A stretch of DNA of 64,000 nucleotides from Tindallia magadiensis (lineage in GTDB: Bacteria > Bacillota > Clostridia > Peptostreptococcales > Tindalliaceae): assembly GCF_900113635.1 (NCBI RefSeq), contig NZ_FOQA01000001.1, positions 434,001 to 498,000 on the forward strand, read 5' to 3'. The translations under genes and the position numbers were made by a program. Numbering within the stretch: position 1 is the first letter of the stretch; each line of letters opens with the position of its first letter. A model generated the notes under the pieces. It had not been told where the DNA came from. It did not search any database and saw nothing but the letters and a program-made list of their open reading frames with translations. This document shows positions 1 to 8,239 of this stretch, piece after piece.

Positions 1-344
1 ACTTTTTCAACCATAGAAAATAGCAGGTTCATTCCCAAAGACATATTTGTTGCATATACCAAAGGTATCTCTTTTGAAGCTTGTTCGATGGCAGACAACT
101 CTTGATCATTATAACCCGTCGTTCCTATCACCAAGGGACAATTTCGATTTTTTACATAGTCCAACACTTTATTCAACGCCTTTGGATGAGAAAAATCTAT
201 GACCACATTCGGCTTCAATAAGTAGCTCTCATAATCATCATGGGAACCAATCCCTTGTACTTGATGCCAAAAAGGATCTTCTTTGGCCATTTCAATAATC
301 ATTTTTCCCATCTTCCCTGTTTTTCCCCAGACTAATAAATTCAA
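1..344 (-). CDS. dapB: 4-hydroxy-tetrahydrodipicolinate reductase (partial, C-terminus outside window)
   Basis: DapB reduces the dapA product to tetrahydrodipicolinate with NAD(P)H, the second committed step of the diaminopimelate/lysine branch. Only the N-terminal 114 or so residues are present; the gene runs off the left edge. I read a TTG start at 342-344 because a GGAAGG ribosome-binding site lies nine bases upstream and no ATG precedes the Rossmann motif in frame. The dinucleotide-binding motif GKTGKMG is at residues 7-13, DFSHP at 50-54, GTTG at 74-77 and NMSLG at 100-104. The segment between the glycine loop and DFSHP is short, as in the compact DapB forms of clostridia. It follows dapA by 30 bases and is the third gene of the asd-dapA-dapB operon under the lysine riboswitch. 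Confidence 0.93.
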   Translation of the reverse strand, partial: MNLLVWGKTGKMGKMIIEMAKEDPFWHQVQGIGSHDDYESYLLKPNVVIDFSHPKALNKVLDYVKNRNCPLVIGTTGYNDQELSAIEQASKEIPLVYATNMSLGMNLLFSMVEK

Positions 345-374
345 AAAAACACACCCTTCCTCAAAACATCCATC

Positions 375-1247
375 CTATATAATATTCAAGGTTTTCATTT
401 CTTTTTTCAGCTCATCCATTTTATCATCTTCCATAGAAGTCAGTGGGAGTCTTAACTCATTATTGATTTTATTCATTAATGCCATTGCTGCTTTTACGGG
501 TATCGGGTTAACTTCTGAAAATAAATGGTTAAACAGTTTCTTATACTTTACCTGAAGCTCTATAGCCTTCTTAATATTTCCTTCCGAAAAAGAGCGGCAC
601 ATTTCTTCCGTTTCCCTTGGTATTACATTCGCCATCACCGAGATAACTCCGTGACCTCCAATGGCATATATTGGCAGTATATTATCATCATTTCCAGAAA
701 GAATTAGAAAATCCTCCGAAACCAAACGTTTTATTTCTAAAACTTGTGATATATTCCCACTTGCTTCTTTAATGCCAATGATATTTTCTATCTGCGAAAG
801 CTTTTCTACCGTCTCCGGTTCCATATTAATACCCGTACGCCCAGGTACATTATATAAGACTAAAGGTATACTGATACTTTTAGCAATGGCTTCAAAGTGA
901 GCTATAAGACCTTTCTGAGTAGCTTTGTTATAGTAAGGAGTTACCACCAATACCCCATCCGCTCCTAAAGCTTCAGCCTTCTTTGAATGATCAATAGCCA
1001 CTGATGTATTATTATTTCCTGTGCCTACAAGAACTGGTATTCTTTTATTTACATGGTTTATTGCCATTGTTATTATTTGTTTTTTTTCTTCATCATTTAA
1101 TGTCGCTGCTTCTCCGGTAGTTCCTAAAACAACTAAGCATTGACAATCATTTTCTATCTGAAAGTCTATCAAATTCTTATAGCTTTCTAGATCAATTTCC
1201 CCTTCTTTGAAGGGTGTTATAAGAGCTACCCCTGTGCCTTTAAACAT
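375..1247 (-). CDS. dapA: 4-hydroxy-tetrahydrodipicolinate synthase
   Basis: DapA condenses pyruvate with aspartate semialdehyde and opens the diaminopimelate/lysine branch. The protein has 290 residues, the usual length of this TIM-barrel aldolase family. The pyruvate-binding GTTGE loop is at residues 42-46, tyrosines of the proton relay at 105-106 and 132, the substrate-binding arginine in NVPGRTG near 138, and the Schiff-base lysine is K160 in IIGIKEASGN. A strong GGAGG ribosome-binding site precedes the ATG. It lies between asd and dapB on the same strand and should be co-transcribed with them. The neighbours make DapA the safe call over other members of the N-acetylneuraminate lyase superfamily. 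Confidence 0.97.
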   Translation of the reverse strand: MFKGTGVALITPFKEGEIDLESYKNLIDFQIENDCQCLVVLGTTGEAATLNDEEKKQIITMAINHVNKRIPVLVGTGNNNTSVAIDHSKKAEALGADGVLVVTPYYNKATQKGLIAHFEAIAKSISIPLVLYNVPGRTGINMEPETVEKLSQIENIIGIKEASGNISQVLEIKRLVSEDFLILSGNDDNILPIYAIGGHGVISVMANVIPRETEEMCRSFSEGNIKKAIELQVKYKKLFNHLFSEVNPIPVKAAMALMNKINNELRLPLTSMEDDKMDELKKEMKTLNII

Positions 1248-1303
1248 AGCTACCGCCTCCTCATTTATTCTCCTTTATACGTATACTATCTAAACTTGCC
1301 GAC

Positions 1304-2302
1304 CTAGTTTTTCATTTCTTCCATCTTTTCGATAATTTGAACAGCGTTAGTAGCCGCCCCCTTACGCAAATTATCAGCAACGATCCACATAGAGAGCGTG
1401 CAGGGATCAAATAAATCTTTTCTAATACGTCCCACAAAAGTTGAATCGCTTCCTTGAATTTCAAGGGGTGTCGGATACTTTAATTGACCCGGATCATCTA
1501 ATAAAGTTATTCCCGATCCACTACCGAGTAGCTCTCTAACTTCTAACAATCGCGGAGTACTATTAAATGTCACCGTTACCGATTCACTATGACCATTAAA
1601 AACAGGTACTCGAACAGCCGTTGCGTTAACCTGTATAGTTTCATCATTGAATATTTTTTGTGTTTCATTTACCATTTTAAGCTCTTCTTTTGTAAATCCA
1701 TTTTCATAAAATACATCGATATGAGGGAGACAATTCGCAGCAATTGGTTTTGGATAAACGGATGGAGGATACTTCGGATCATCGTTTTGTTTTTCCAGCT
1801 CAAGAATTGCTTTATTACCACTCCCAGATACTGCCTGATAAGTAGATACAACAATTCGCTTCATTTGATAGACACGATGTAATGGCGCCAGAGCCATTAC
1901 CATTTGGATTGTAGAACAGTTAGGGTTAGCAATGATTCCTTTATAGCCACGCAATATATGTCCATTTACCTCAGGTACAACCAGCGGTATTTCTTCATGC
2001 ATGCGCCAATAAGAAGAGTTATCTATTACAATATTTCCGGCTTCTTTTGCAATAGGTGCATATTCTTTCGATATATCTCCTCCGGCCGAAAACAAGAGAT
2101 AATCATATTCTTCTTTCATCTTGTTTTCTGTCAGTAATTCAACAGTAATTGTTTTATCTTTCCATTCCAACTGTTCTCCAGCCGTCCTAGATGACGCAAA
2201 ACACCGTACCTTGTCAACGTTAAGATTTCTTTCACTCAGTACTTCTAATACTTTTCTTCCTACAGCTCCTGTAGCTCCTACTATTCCAATGTTAAGTCCT
2301 AT
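1304..2302 (-). CDS. asd: aspartate-semialdehyde dehydrogenase (apparent ATA start)
   Basis: Asd reduces aspartyl phosphate to aspartate semialdehyde, the branch point to lysine, threonine and methionine. The NADP-binding motif GATGAVG is at residues 9-15, the catalytic cysteine is C129 in NPNCSTIQ and the catalytic histidine is H238 in FNGHSES. The start is unusual. The frame stays open upstream to 2395, but that stretch runs through the leader terminator (2346-2367). Downstream of the terminator there is no ATG, GTG or TTG in frame before the conserved N-terminus. The only plausible site is ATA at 2300-2302, eight bases after a GGGAGG ribosome-binding site, giving a normal 332-residue protein beginning M-G-L-N-I. 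An ATG inside the terminator stem is the less likely alternative. Confidence 0.9.
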   Translation of the reverse strand: MGLNIGIVGATGAVGRKVLEVLSERNLNVDKVRCFASSRTAGEQLEWKDKTITVELLTENKMKEEYDYLLFSAGGDISKEYAPIAKEAGNIVIDNSSYWRMHEEIPLVVPEVNGHILRGYKGIIANPNCSTIQMVMALAPLHRVYQMKRIVVSTYQAVSGSGNKAILELEKQNDDPKYPPSVYPKPIAANCLPHIDVFYENGFTKEELKMVNETQKIFNDETIQVNATAVRVPVFNGHSESVTVTFNSTPRLLEVRELLGSGSGITLLDDPGQLKYPTPLEIQGSDSTFVGRIRKDLFDPCTLSMWIVADNLRKGAATNAVQIIEKMEEMKN

Positions 2303-2345
2303 TTCACACGCCTCCCTCTTTTTATCTACTCCATTTATGAAAAAA

Positions 2346-2367
2346 CTCCCGGAAACAAACCCGGGAG
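2346..2367 (-). terminator. Rho-independent terminator of the lysine leader
   Basis: On the minus strand CTCCCGGG and CCGGGAG form a stem of seven or eight pairs around a short loop, followed by a run of T. It lies between the riboswitch aptamer and asd, the expected place for the expression platform that aborts transcription when lysine is bound. Confidence 0.9.
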
Positions 2368-2429
2368 AAATCATACCACTAAAAAGACAGCACACCTATA
2401 ATGACCTTAATAGGCATGAACTCGTCTTT

Positions 2430-2600
2430 CAATAGCACTCCATGGGCATCCATGACAGTAGCAACGCTATTCGCAATTGCTCCCAGTTTCTTGAACGTAA
2501 GCACATTCAGAAACTTCGGCGCCTAGACCTTTTGAAAATCAGCATTGAGTGCTTACCTCTTATCATCTGATTTCTACTTTTTCTTAGCGCAACCTCTATC
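2430..2600 (-). ncRNA. lysine riboswitch (L box) of the asd-dapA-dapB operon
   Basis: The leader RNA carries the landmarks of the lysine riboswitch: GATAGAGG at its 5' end, an AAGTAG segment, the invariant GCCGAAG internal-loop sequence, and a 3' segment ACTGTCA...TGGAGTGCTAT whose end pairs with the 5' GATAG to close helix P1. The order matches the well-known lysC leader of Bacillus. A terminator follows, then asd. Lysine binding should favour the terminator and lower synthesis of the diaminopimelate enzymes. I identified it by eye; a covariance-model search for the lysine riboswitch family should give a strong hit. Confidence 0.88.
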
Positions 2601-2634
2601 GATCTATCATTCAATTATATAAATACTAATCATA

Positions 2635-2664
2635 ATAGTATCATAACCTTAAAAGCACTGTCAA
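2635..2664 (-). promoter_or_regulatory. promoter of asd-dapA-dapB
   Basis: On the minus strand TTGACA (2659-2664) is followed after 18 bases by TACTAT (2635-2640). It lies just upstream of the riboswitch and just downstream of the stop codon of the preceding amidase gene, so the operon has its own sigma-A type promoter. Confidence 0.8.
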
Positions 2665-2687
2665 GATTACCATCCTTTCCCTAGTAA

Positions 2688-3527
2688 TCATTTTTCAGAC
2701 TTTACTGTTTCAAGATTATAGATATCTGTTCTTCGAAGCTTTAATAATGGTAATTGATTTCGAATTGAATCAATACGATCTGGTAGTATCTCCGTTGTAA
2801 CGATCGATTCTTTTTCGTTGGCTGTTGCTAATACAGTCCCCCATGGATCGCAAACCGTCGAGTGTCCATAAGCATGGTATTCTGCTTCTTCATTTCTAGC
2901 CGGAGAAGCTGCTACAAAATAGACCTGATTGTCAACAGCACGCATTTTTATTGTTTCATGCCAATGTGCAGGCCCTGTAGTGGTATTAAATGCCGCTGGC
3001 ACAACAATGATACGAGCTTGTTTCAAGGCCATTAGCCTTATTAGCTCTGGAAATCTCATATCAAAGCAAATGGCTATTCCAACTTTGCCGTATGCTGTAT
3101 CAAAAACCGTCACCTTATTACCAGCCGTTAGAAGATCCGACTCCATAAAGCGGACTCCATTTTGAATATCAACATCAAACAAATGAATTTTCCTGTGTTT
3201 TCCAATACATTTTCCTTTGGCATCATATGTATAGGACGTATTATATATTTTACCATCAGCTTTTTCAGCAATAGATCCACCGATTAGCGTAATTTTAAGT
3301 TCTTTCGCTAAGGATGAAAGCATTCTAGTTGTAATGCCTCCTTCTTCTTCTGCGGTTTTCTCCATGCATTCTATACTATATGGTGAATTGAAAATTTCCG
3401 GCAATACAACTATTTGGGAACCAACATCAGAAACAGCTTTTCTGATCATAAATTCTGCTTTTTGCAAGTTCTCTTTCTTATTATCTTTCACCATCATTTG
3501 ACATATTGAAAGCTTAAAAGGTTCCAT
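2688..3527 (-). CDS. carbon-nitrogen hydrolase (nitrilase superfamily, omega-amidase/Nit2-like)
   Basis: Nitrilase-superfamily amidases hydrolyse small amides through a Glu-Lys-Cys triad. All three are visible: E44 in LPEIFN, K113 in HRKIHLFDVD and C154 in AICFDMRFPE. The length (279 residues) and the motif flavours are closest to the Nit2/omega-amidase branch, which removes ammonia from alpha-ketoglutaramate and alpha-ketosuccinamate, but substrate cannot be fixed from sequence alone. It is a soluble cytoplasmic protein with no signal peptide. The ATG has an AAGGAG site nine bases upstream. It reads in the same direction as the asd operon, which has its own promoter just after this gene, so it is probably a separate unit. 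Confidence 0.88.
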   Translation of the reverse strand: MEPFKLSICQMMVKDNKKENLQKAEFMIRKAVSDVGSQIVVLPEIFNSPYSIECMEKTAEEEGGITTRMLSSLAKELKITLIGGSIAEKADGKIYNTSYTYDAKGKCIGKHRKIHLFDVDIQNGVRFMESDLLTAGNKVTVFDTAYGKVGIAICFDMRFPELIRLMALKQARIIVVPAAFNTTTGPAHWHETIKMRAVDNQVYFVAASPARNEEAEYHAYGHSTVCDPWGTVLATANEKESIVTTEILPDRIDSIRNQLPLLKLRRTDIYNLETVKSEK

Positions 3528-3599
3528 ATGAAATCACTCCTTAAAATCATAAAATTGTTTTTATCCCTACCTTATAACTACATAGCATTTGTGATAAAA

Positions 3600-3605
3600 T
3601 ATAAT
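3600..3605 (+). promoter_or_regulatory. putative -10 element of plsC
   Basis: A consensus TATAAT stands 35 bases before the plsC start. The matching -35 (ACTACA at 3577-3582, 17-base spacer) is weak, so this is a tentative call. Confidence 0.4.
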
Positions 3606-3640
3606 CCGTTATTATATTATTTCCAGAAAGGAAGGATTTT

Positions 3641-4378
3641 ATGCTAAGAACCGCCTATTGGTTATTTGATTTCCTTTTCTATCTATTGTACATTATCTTT
3701 TGTGCCAGCCGAGCGAAATCAATGGAAAAAAATGGTGATAAACTCAAAAAGAGAGCTTTCACTCAAAAAGTTGGACAAGTATGGTCCCATCGCATTATTA
3801 AAAAATCAGGTAGCAAGATAACCATTGAAGGTGCAGAAAACATTCCTGAAAGTGGCCCTGTTTTAATTGTTAGCAACCATCAAAGTTATTTTGATATCCC
3901 CTTATTAGTAAGTACGATTCCTTTACCCATGGGGTTTGTTGCAAAAAAAGAACTGCAAAAAATTCCCGTTATATCAAAATGGATGGATTTGATTGAATGT
4001 AGTTTTATTGATCGCAAGGATTTACGTCAATCAATCAAAGCTATTCAAAAGGCTCAACATACATTGAAAGATGGACATTCAATGGTTATTTTCCCAGAAG
4101 GAACCCGAAGCAAAAGAAAAGAAATGTCTTCCTTTAAACCTGGTAGTTTAAAGTTAGCACAGAAAGCAGGGGTTCCCATTTTACCAGTAGCCATACAAGG
4201 CACCTGCGATATGTTTGAGACAAATAATCGTATATATCCAGCAGATGTAAAAATCAAGATATTACCTCTATTTGACCTTGAATACGTAGAAAACACCACT
4301 ACTAACCAACTTCTAACTGATGTTTTTCAATTAATTAACAAAGAATTAGGAGGAAGTTCCTTGCTATCCATTGACTAA
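3641..4378 (+). CDS. plsC: 1-acyl-sn-glycerol-3-phosphate acyltransferase
   Basis: PlsC acylates lysophosphatidic acid to phosphatidic acid, the precursor of membrane phospholipids. The protein has 245 residues. The catalytic NHQSYFD motif (HxxxxD: H80, D85) and the glycerol-phosphate-binding FPEGTRS motif (151-157) are in the usual spacing. The first 22 residues are hydrophobic and probably anchor it at the inner face of the membrane. An AAGGAAGG ribosome-binding site precedes the ATG. It is a single-gene unit; its stop codon overlaps by four bases the stop codon of the convergent PilZ gene, with no terminator between them. Confidence 0.93.
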   Translation: MLRTAYWLFDFLFYLLYIIFCASRAKSMEKNGDKLKKRAFTQKVGQVWSHRIIKKSGSKITIEGAENIPESGPVLIVSNHQSYFDIPLLVSTIPLPMGFVAKKELQKIPVISKWMDLIECSFIDRKDLRQSIKAIQKAQHTLKDGHSMVIFPEGTRSKRKEMSSFKPGSLKLAQKAGVPILPVAIQGTCDMFETNNRIYPADVKIKILPLFDLEYVENTTTNQLLTDVFQLINKELGGSSLLSID

Positions 4379-4749
4379 TCTTCATGATACATGGTATCAA
4401 TAAATTCGTCCATAATTCGATCATGATCACCAGCATTATAGGATATGATGTTTTTCAGGTGTGTAAAGGAATCTAAATCAATATGCTCTAGCTTAATTCC
4501 AATTCCATTGTCTTCTATTCGAACAATAGATCCTTCTGCCTGTATTTCTATATTAGAGGAATGATCCATTAATTCAATTAATACGTCAACTTTTTCGCCT
4601 AACAAGGACGACTTCAGAGGTTTTTCCACTTTCAGGAATAAACCTTTTAAGCTTAAGTCGTGTACTTGTCCTACAAGATTTATATTTCCGCTTTTTACCT
4701 TTCCCTTAATATGAAATTCAACACGAGTGACTTTTCGTTTTTCTTCCAC
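4375..4749 (-). CDS. PilZ domain protein (cyclic-di-GMP binding)
   Basis: PilZ domains bind cyclic-di-GMP and change the activity of a partner in cis or trans. This 124-residue protein is essentially one PilZ domain: the RxxxR motif (R5, R9) lies at the very N-terminus and DLSLKG (DxSxxG, 31-36) follows at the right distance, so both signature motifs are intact. The frame is open further upstream, but I chose the GTG at 4747-4749: a GAGGA site lies nine bases before it, and the longer version would place a TATAAT promoter element inside the coding region. The last 30 residues are an acidic tail. The partner is unknown; other c-di-GMP proteins of this window lie far away at 27 and 37 kb. Confidence 0.82.
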   Translation of the reverse strand: MEEKRKVTRVEFHIKGKVKSGNINLVGQVHDLSLKGLFLKVEKPLKSSLLGEKVDVLIELMDHSSNIEIQAEGSIVRIEDNGIGIKLEHIDLDSFTHLKNIISYNAGDHDRIMDEFIDTMYHED

Positions 4750-4796
4750 CTTAACCATTCCTCGCTTTCTATCGTTGGTTTTCAAATTCTTTAATG

Positions 4797-4802
4797 CTAT
4801 TA
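4797..4802 (-). promoter_or_regulatory. putative -10 element of the PilZ gene
   Basis: The minus strand reads GGTATAATAGC about 50 bases upstream of the chosen GTG start. The best -35 (TCGATA, 18-base spacer) is poor. It supports the internal start of the PilZ gene. Confidence 0.4.
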
Positions 4803-4833
4803 TACCCACCTAAACCAGCGAATATCGATTATC

Positions 4834-4860
4834 AAAAGAAAACCCCCTCAAAGGAGGGGG
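4834..4860 (-). terminator. terminator after argD
   Basis: On the minus strand CCCCCTC-CTTT-GAGGGGG is followed by TTTTCTTTT, immediately after the argD stop codon. It ends the argCJBD operon. Confidence 0.93.
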
Positions 4861-4864
4861 AATA

Positions 4865-6058
4865 TTAATTTACTTCTTGGAATACCTGATCTAAAGTGCT
4901 CACAAATAGATCAATCTCGTCCTTTGTGATCACCATTGGAGGAAGAAAGCGCAGTACATTTCCTGAAGTACAATTAATAATCAGTTTTTTGTCAAAAGCC
5001 TTTCTGACAATTTCATCTCCCGGAAAATCAAGTTCCAGTCCTATCATAAGCCCTTTTCCTTTCACTTGTTTTACAAAATCATATTTTTCTTTTAATACGT
5101 GCAATTTTTGGCTCAAATACATTCCATCTTCTTTTACCTTCTCGGGTATCTTTTGATTTATTATCTCTTTCACCGTTGCCGCTCCCGCTGCACAAGCTAA
5201 TGGGTTACCGCCAAAGGTGGTGCCATGATCTCCAGGATTCCACGCACCTGCAACTTTTTCTGTTGCAACAATTGCTCCAATAGGAAAACCACCAGCCATT
5301 GTTTTTGCCAGCGACATTATATCTGGTACAATGCCATATTGTTCATAAGCAAATAGAGAACCTGTTCTGCCAAACCCACACTGAATTTCGTCTACAATAA
5401 TTAAAATGCCCTGCTTCTTTGCAAGCTCATTAACTTTATTAACAAACGCCTCCGAAACTTGAGTCAGTCCTCCTTCTCCTTGAAGAGGCTCAAACATAAT
5501 CGCACAGGTTTTCTCCGACACAGCATTTTCTAAGGATTCTAAATCATTGAAAGGTACTTGTTTAAAACCTTCCGGTAACGGCTTATATCCCTCACGATAA
5601 CTTTCATTAGCTGTCGCGCTTAGAGTTCCCAGCGTTCTTCCATGAAAAGACTCACTTACGGTAACAATTTCATATCTTGGAGTATCAAACATCTTATACC
5701 CATATTTTCTTGCTAATTTAAGCGCCGCCTCATTAGCTTCCGCACCACTGTTACAAAAAAACACTTTATCGCCAAAGGAATTGTCCACTAATAATTTTGC
5801 GAGTTCATATTGTGGTTCATTCCAATAATAATTGGTTACATGCATTAATTTTTTTGCCTGCTTCATCATTGCCTCTACTAAAAAATCAGGTGAATGACCC
5901 ATCCCCGAAGCAGCTAATCCGCCTACCATATCTAAATACTTATTTCCTTCAGAGTCGATCAGCATACAATCTTTGCCTTCAACAAACACTACTGGTACTC
6001 GTTTATAAGTATTCATAATAACATCTTCACTTGCTTTAATAAACTCATGCTTTAGCAT
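4865..6058 (-). CDS. argD: acetylornithine aminotransferase
   Basis: ArgD is a PLP-dependent class-III aminotransferase that converts N-acetylglutamate semialdehyde to N-acetylornithine. In 397 residues it shows the PLP phosphate-binding NSGAEANE (103-110), D223 in IVDEIQCGFGRTG for the pyridine nitrogen, and the internal aldimine lysine K252 in SLAKTMAGGFP. The ATG follows a GGGAGGAA site. It is the last gene of the argC-argJ-argB-argD operon, 41 bases after argB, and a strong terminator follows. In organisms lacking a separate dapC it may also act as succinyl-diaminopimelate aminotransferase, but that is not visible here. Confidence 0.95.
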   Translation of the reverse strand: MLKHEFIKASEDVIMNTYKRVPVVFVEGKDCMLIDSEGNKYLDMVGGLAASGMGHSPDFLVEAMMKQAKKLMHVTNYYWNEPQYELAKLLVDNSFGDKVFFCNSGAEANEAALKLARKYGYKMFDTPRYEIVTVSESFHGRTLGTLSATANESYREGYKPLPEGFKQVPFNDLESLENAVSEKTCAIMFEPLQGEGGLTQVSEAFVNKVNELAKKQGILIIVDEIQCGFGRTGSLFAYEQYGIVPDIMSLAKTMAGGFPIGAIVATEKVAGAWNPGDHGTTFGGNPLACAAGAATVKEIINQKIPEKVKEDGMYLSQKLHVLKEKYDFVKQVKGKGLMIGLELDFPGDEIVRKAFDKKLIINCTSGNVLRFLPPMVITKDEIDLFVSTLDQVFQEVN

Positions 6059-6099
6059 ATTTACAGTTCCTCCCTAATAGTCATTCTCTATTCCTATTG

Positions 6100-6960
6100 T
6101 CATTTGTGTATTACTGTTCCTTCATGAAGGTCAGAAAAAATTTCTGATAATAAGGAGTGGCTTTTTCTACCATCTATAATATATACCTTTTCAACACCCT
6201 TCATCACAGACTCTGCACAACCTTTAACCTTCGGGATCATCCCTCCTGTTATCACTCCATCCTTAATATAGACATCAATTTCCTTAACATTTATTCGAGG
6301 TATGACCTTCATCTCATCTCCCTGAGATTTCATCACTCCTTGTATATTCGTTAACATAATCTGAACAGGTGCATTTAATTCAATCGCTATTTTCCCAGCC
6401 GCTTCATCTGCATTAATATTATACCGGTTTCCATTTTCATCACAACCAATCGATGAGATCACTGGAATAAAATCTTCGTTTAGTAACTTATTTATTAACT
6501 CCGAGTTGATTTTTTTAATTTCACCTACATATCCTAGTTCAGGATTTTTTTGTTCTGCTACAATAAGTCCCCCGTCCTGTCCACTCAATCCTATCGATTT
6601 GATTCCATAAGAACTAATTCTTGCTACCAAGTCTTTTGCAATTTTTCCTGAAAGTACCATCTCAGAAACAGTCATCGTTTCTTTATCCGTCACACGTAAC
6701 CCTTCTACAAATGTTGATTTTTTACCTATCAATTCTAACATGCTTGTTATTTCAGGGCCCCCGCCATGTATAACAACTGGATACATCCCCATATATTTCA
6801 TTAAAACGATGTCTTCTATCACTTGTTTCTTTAACTCGTCGTTGACCATGGCATTCCCGCCATATTTGATAAGGATTACTTTTTTATGATACCTCCTTAA
6901 AAAAGGTATCATTTCTACTAGCATTTCTGGATTAACTTTTTTTTGATCTGTTCTACTCAT
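6100..6960 (-). CDS. argB: acetylglutamate kinase
   Basis: ArgB phosphorylates N-acetylglutamate, the usual control point of the cyclic arginine pathway. The ATP-binding lysine and glycines IKYGGNAM are at 31-38, the substrate loop IHGGGPEI at 64-71 and NINADEAAGK near 181-190. The protein starts with an extra helix (about residues 10-26) before the first strand; such an N-terminal helix is typical of arginine-inhibited hexameric kinases, so feedback inhibition is likely. I chose ATG at 6958-6960 (286 residues), because an AGGAGG site lies seven bases upstream; a longer frame starting in the argJ end has no such site. It begins 13 bases after the argJ stop. Confidence 0.95.
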   Translation of the reverse strand: MSRTDQKKVNPEMLVEMIPFLRRYHKKVILIKYGGNAMVNDELKKQVIEDIVLMKYMGMYPVVIHGGGPEITSMLELIGKKSTFVEGLRVTDKETMTVSEMVLSGKIAKDLVARISSYGIKSIGLSGQDGGLIVAEQKNPELGYVGEIKKINSELINKLLNEDFIPVISSIGCDENGNRYNINADEAAGKIAIELNAPVQIMLTNIQGVMKSQGDEMKVIPRINVKEIDVYIKDGVITGGMIPKVKGCAESVMKGVEKVYIIDGRKSHSLLSEIFSDLHEGTVIHK

Positions 6961-6973
6961 CCATACTCCTCCT

Positions 6974-8215
6974 CTAACTTCTATAGGAGCCATTGATTTT
7001 TATATAATCATAAGTAAGATCACAGCCCCAGGCGGTAGCAGATGAACTCCCATTGTTGGCTTCAACAATAATGCGAACAGATTTATTTTTTAAGATTGTT
7101 GTTACCATTTCCTCATCATAATCTAATGGAAGTCCATTTTCCAAAACACTCACACTTTTTCCCTGTCCATCGCTCAGATTAAGCTTTATTTTTTCCATAT
7201 CAAAAGGCACTCCTGAATACCCAAGACTACAGATCATTCTTCCCCAGTTTCCATCTTCTCCAAAAATAGCCGTTTTTACAAGATTTGAACCCGCTATGGT
7301 TTTCGCCGCTTTTCTGGCATCACTAACTGTTATAAAACCACGTGCTTCTACCTCTATAAATTTTGATGCTCCTTCGCCATCTCTAGCAATAGATTTCGCA
7401 AGATATTCACATACATATTGGAGTGCTTGAACAAACACATCTTTTTGGGGATGATTTTCATTCATTTCTCGATTACCATTTTCACCATTAGCCATCGCAA
7501 TAACCGAATCATTAGTGCTCGTATCTCCATCTACTGTAACCATATTAAAAGTGTCTTCCGTTATTTCCCTTAAAATTGTCTGAAAATAACTTGGACTAAT
7601 CACAATATCCGTTGTTATGAAGCCAAGCATGGTTGCCATATTGGGATGAATCATCCCTGATCCTTTCGCTATTCCCGCAATAGTTGCTATCTCCCCATCC
7701 AATTCTACTTCAACAGCAATTTCCTTATTGATCGTATCCGTTGTCATAATTCCTTGAGCTGCATCTTTACCGCCTGTTTCACTTAATCGGTTTACTACTT
7801 CTGGAATACCTTCTATAATATTATCCATCGGCAATGGTATTCCAATGACACCGGTGGATGCAACGGCTACTTCCGTCGAATCGATATCCAAAAACGTAGC
7901 AATTGTTTTTTGTATGGTTTCAGCGTCTTCCATTCCACGCTTTCCTGTACAGGCATTTGCATTACCACTATTTATTACAATAGCTTTCAGTGATTGTCGT
8001 TTCAAAATTTCTTTACTGATAATGACTGGAGCTGCCATCGCGTTATTCTGTGTGAAAACACCGGCTGCAACAGCCTTTCTCTTACTGTATATTAAAGCTA
8101 AATCAAATTGTTCATTTTCTTTTACTCCTGTATGAATGCCACTCGCCAAAAAACCTTTTGGACTTGTGATAGAACCATTATCGATTATTTTAAACAATGT
8201 ATTGCTACTTTTCAT
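6974..8215 (-). CDS. argJ: bifunctional glutamate N-acetyltransferase / ornithine acetyltransferase
   Basis: ArgJ moves the acetyl group from acetylornithine back to glutamate, making the arginine pathway cyclic; many members can also acetylate glutamate from acetyl-CoA. The 413-residue precursor contains the self-cleavage site MATMLGF, with cleavage expected between A194 and the nucleophile T195, which yields alpha and beta chains. GSGMIHPN just before it is the family signature. The ATG follows an AAAAGGAG site. It lies 24 bases after argC and 13 bases before argB. No separate argA or argE is present in the window, in keeping with a cyclic pathway. Confidence 0.96.
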   Translation of the reverse strand: MKSSNTLFKIIDNGSITSPKGFLASGIHTGVKENEQFDLALIYSKRKAVAAGVFTQNNAMAAPVIISKEILKRQSLKAIVINSGNANACTGKRGMEDAETIQKTIATFLDIDSTEVAVASTGVIGIPLPMDNIIEGIPEVVNRLSETGGKDAAQGIMTTDTINKEIAVEVELDGEIATIAGIAKGSGMIHPNMATMLGFITTDIVISPSYFQTILREITEDTFNMVTVDGDTSTNDSVIAMANGENGNREMNENHPQKDVFVQALQYVCEYLAKSIARDGEGASKFIEVEARGFITVSDARKAAKTIAGSNLVKTAIFGEDGNWGRMICSLGYSGVPFDMEKIKLNLSDGQGKSVSVLENGLPLDYDEEMVTTILKNKSVRIIVEANNGSSSATAWGCDLTYDYIKINGSYRS

Positions 8216-8239
8216 CCTTCCACTCCTTTTCAGCTATTT

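Noticed and set aside
2303-2395. N-terminal extension of asd read from an upstream start
   Set aside because: It would translate the riboswitch terminator and has no ribosome-binding site; the extension lacks family similarity.
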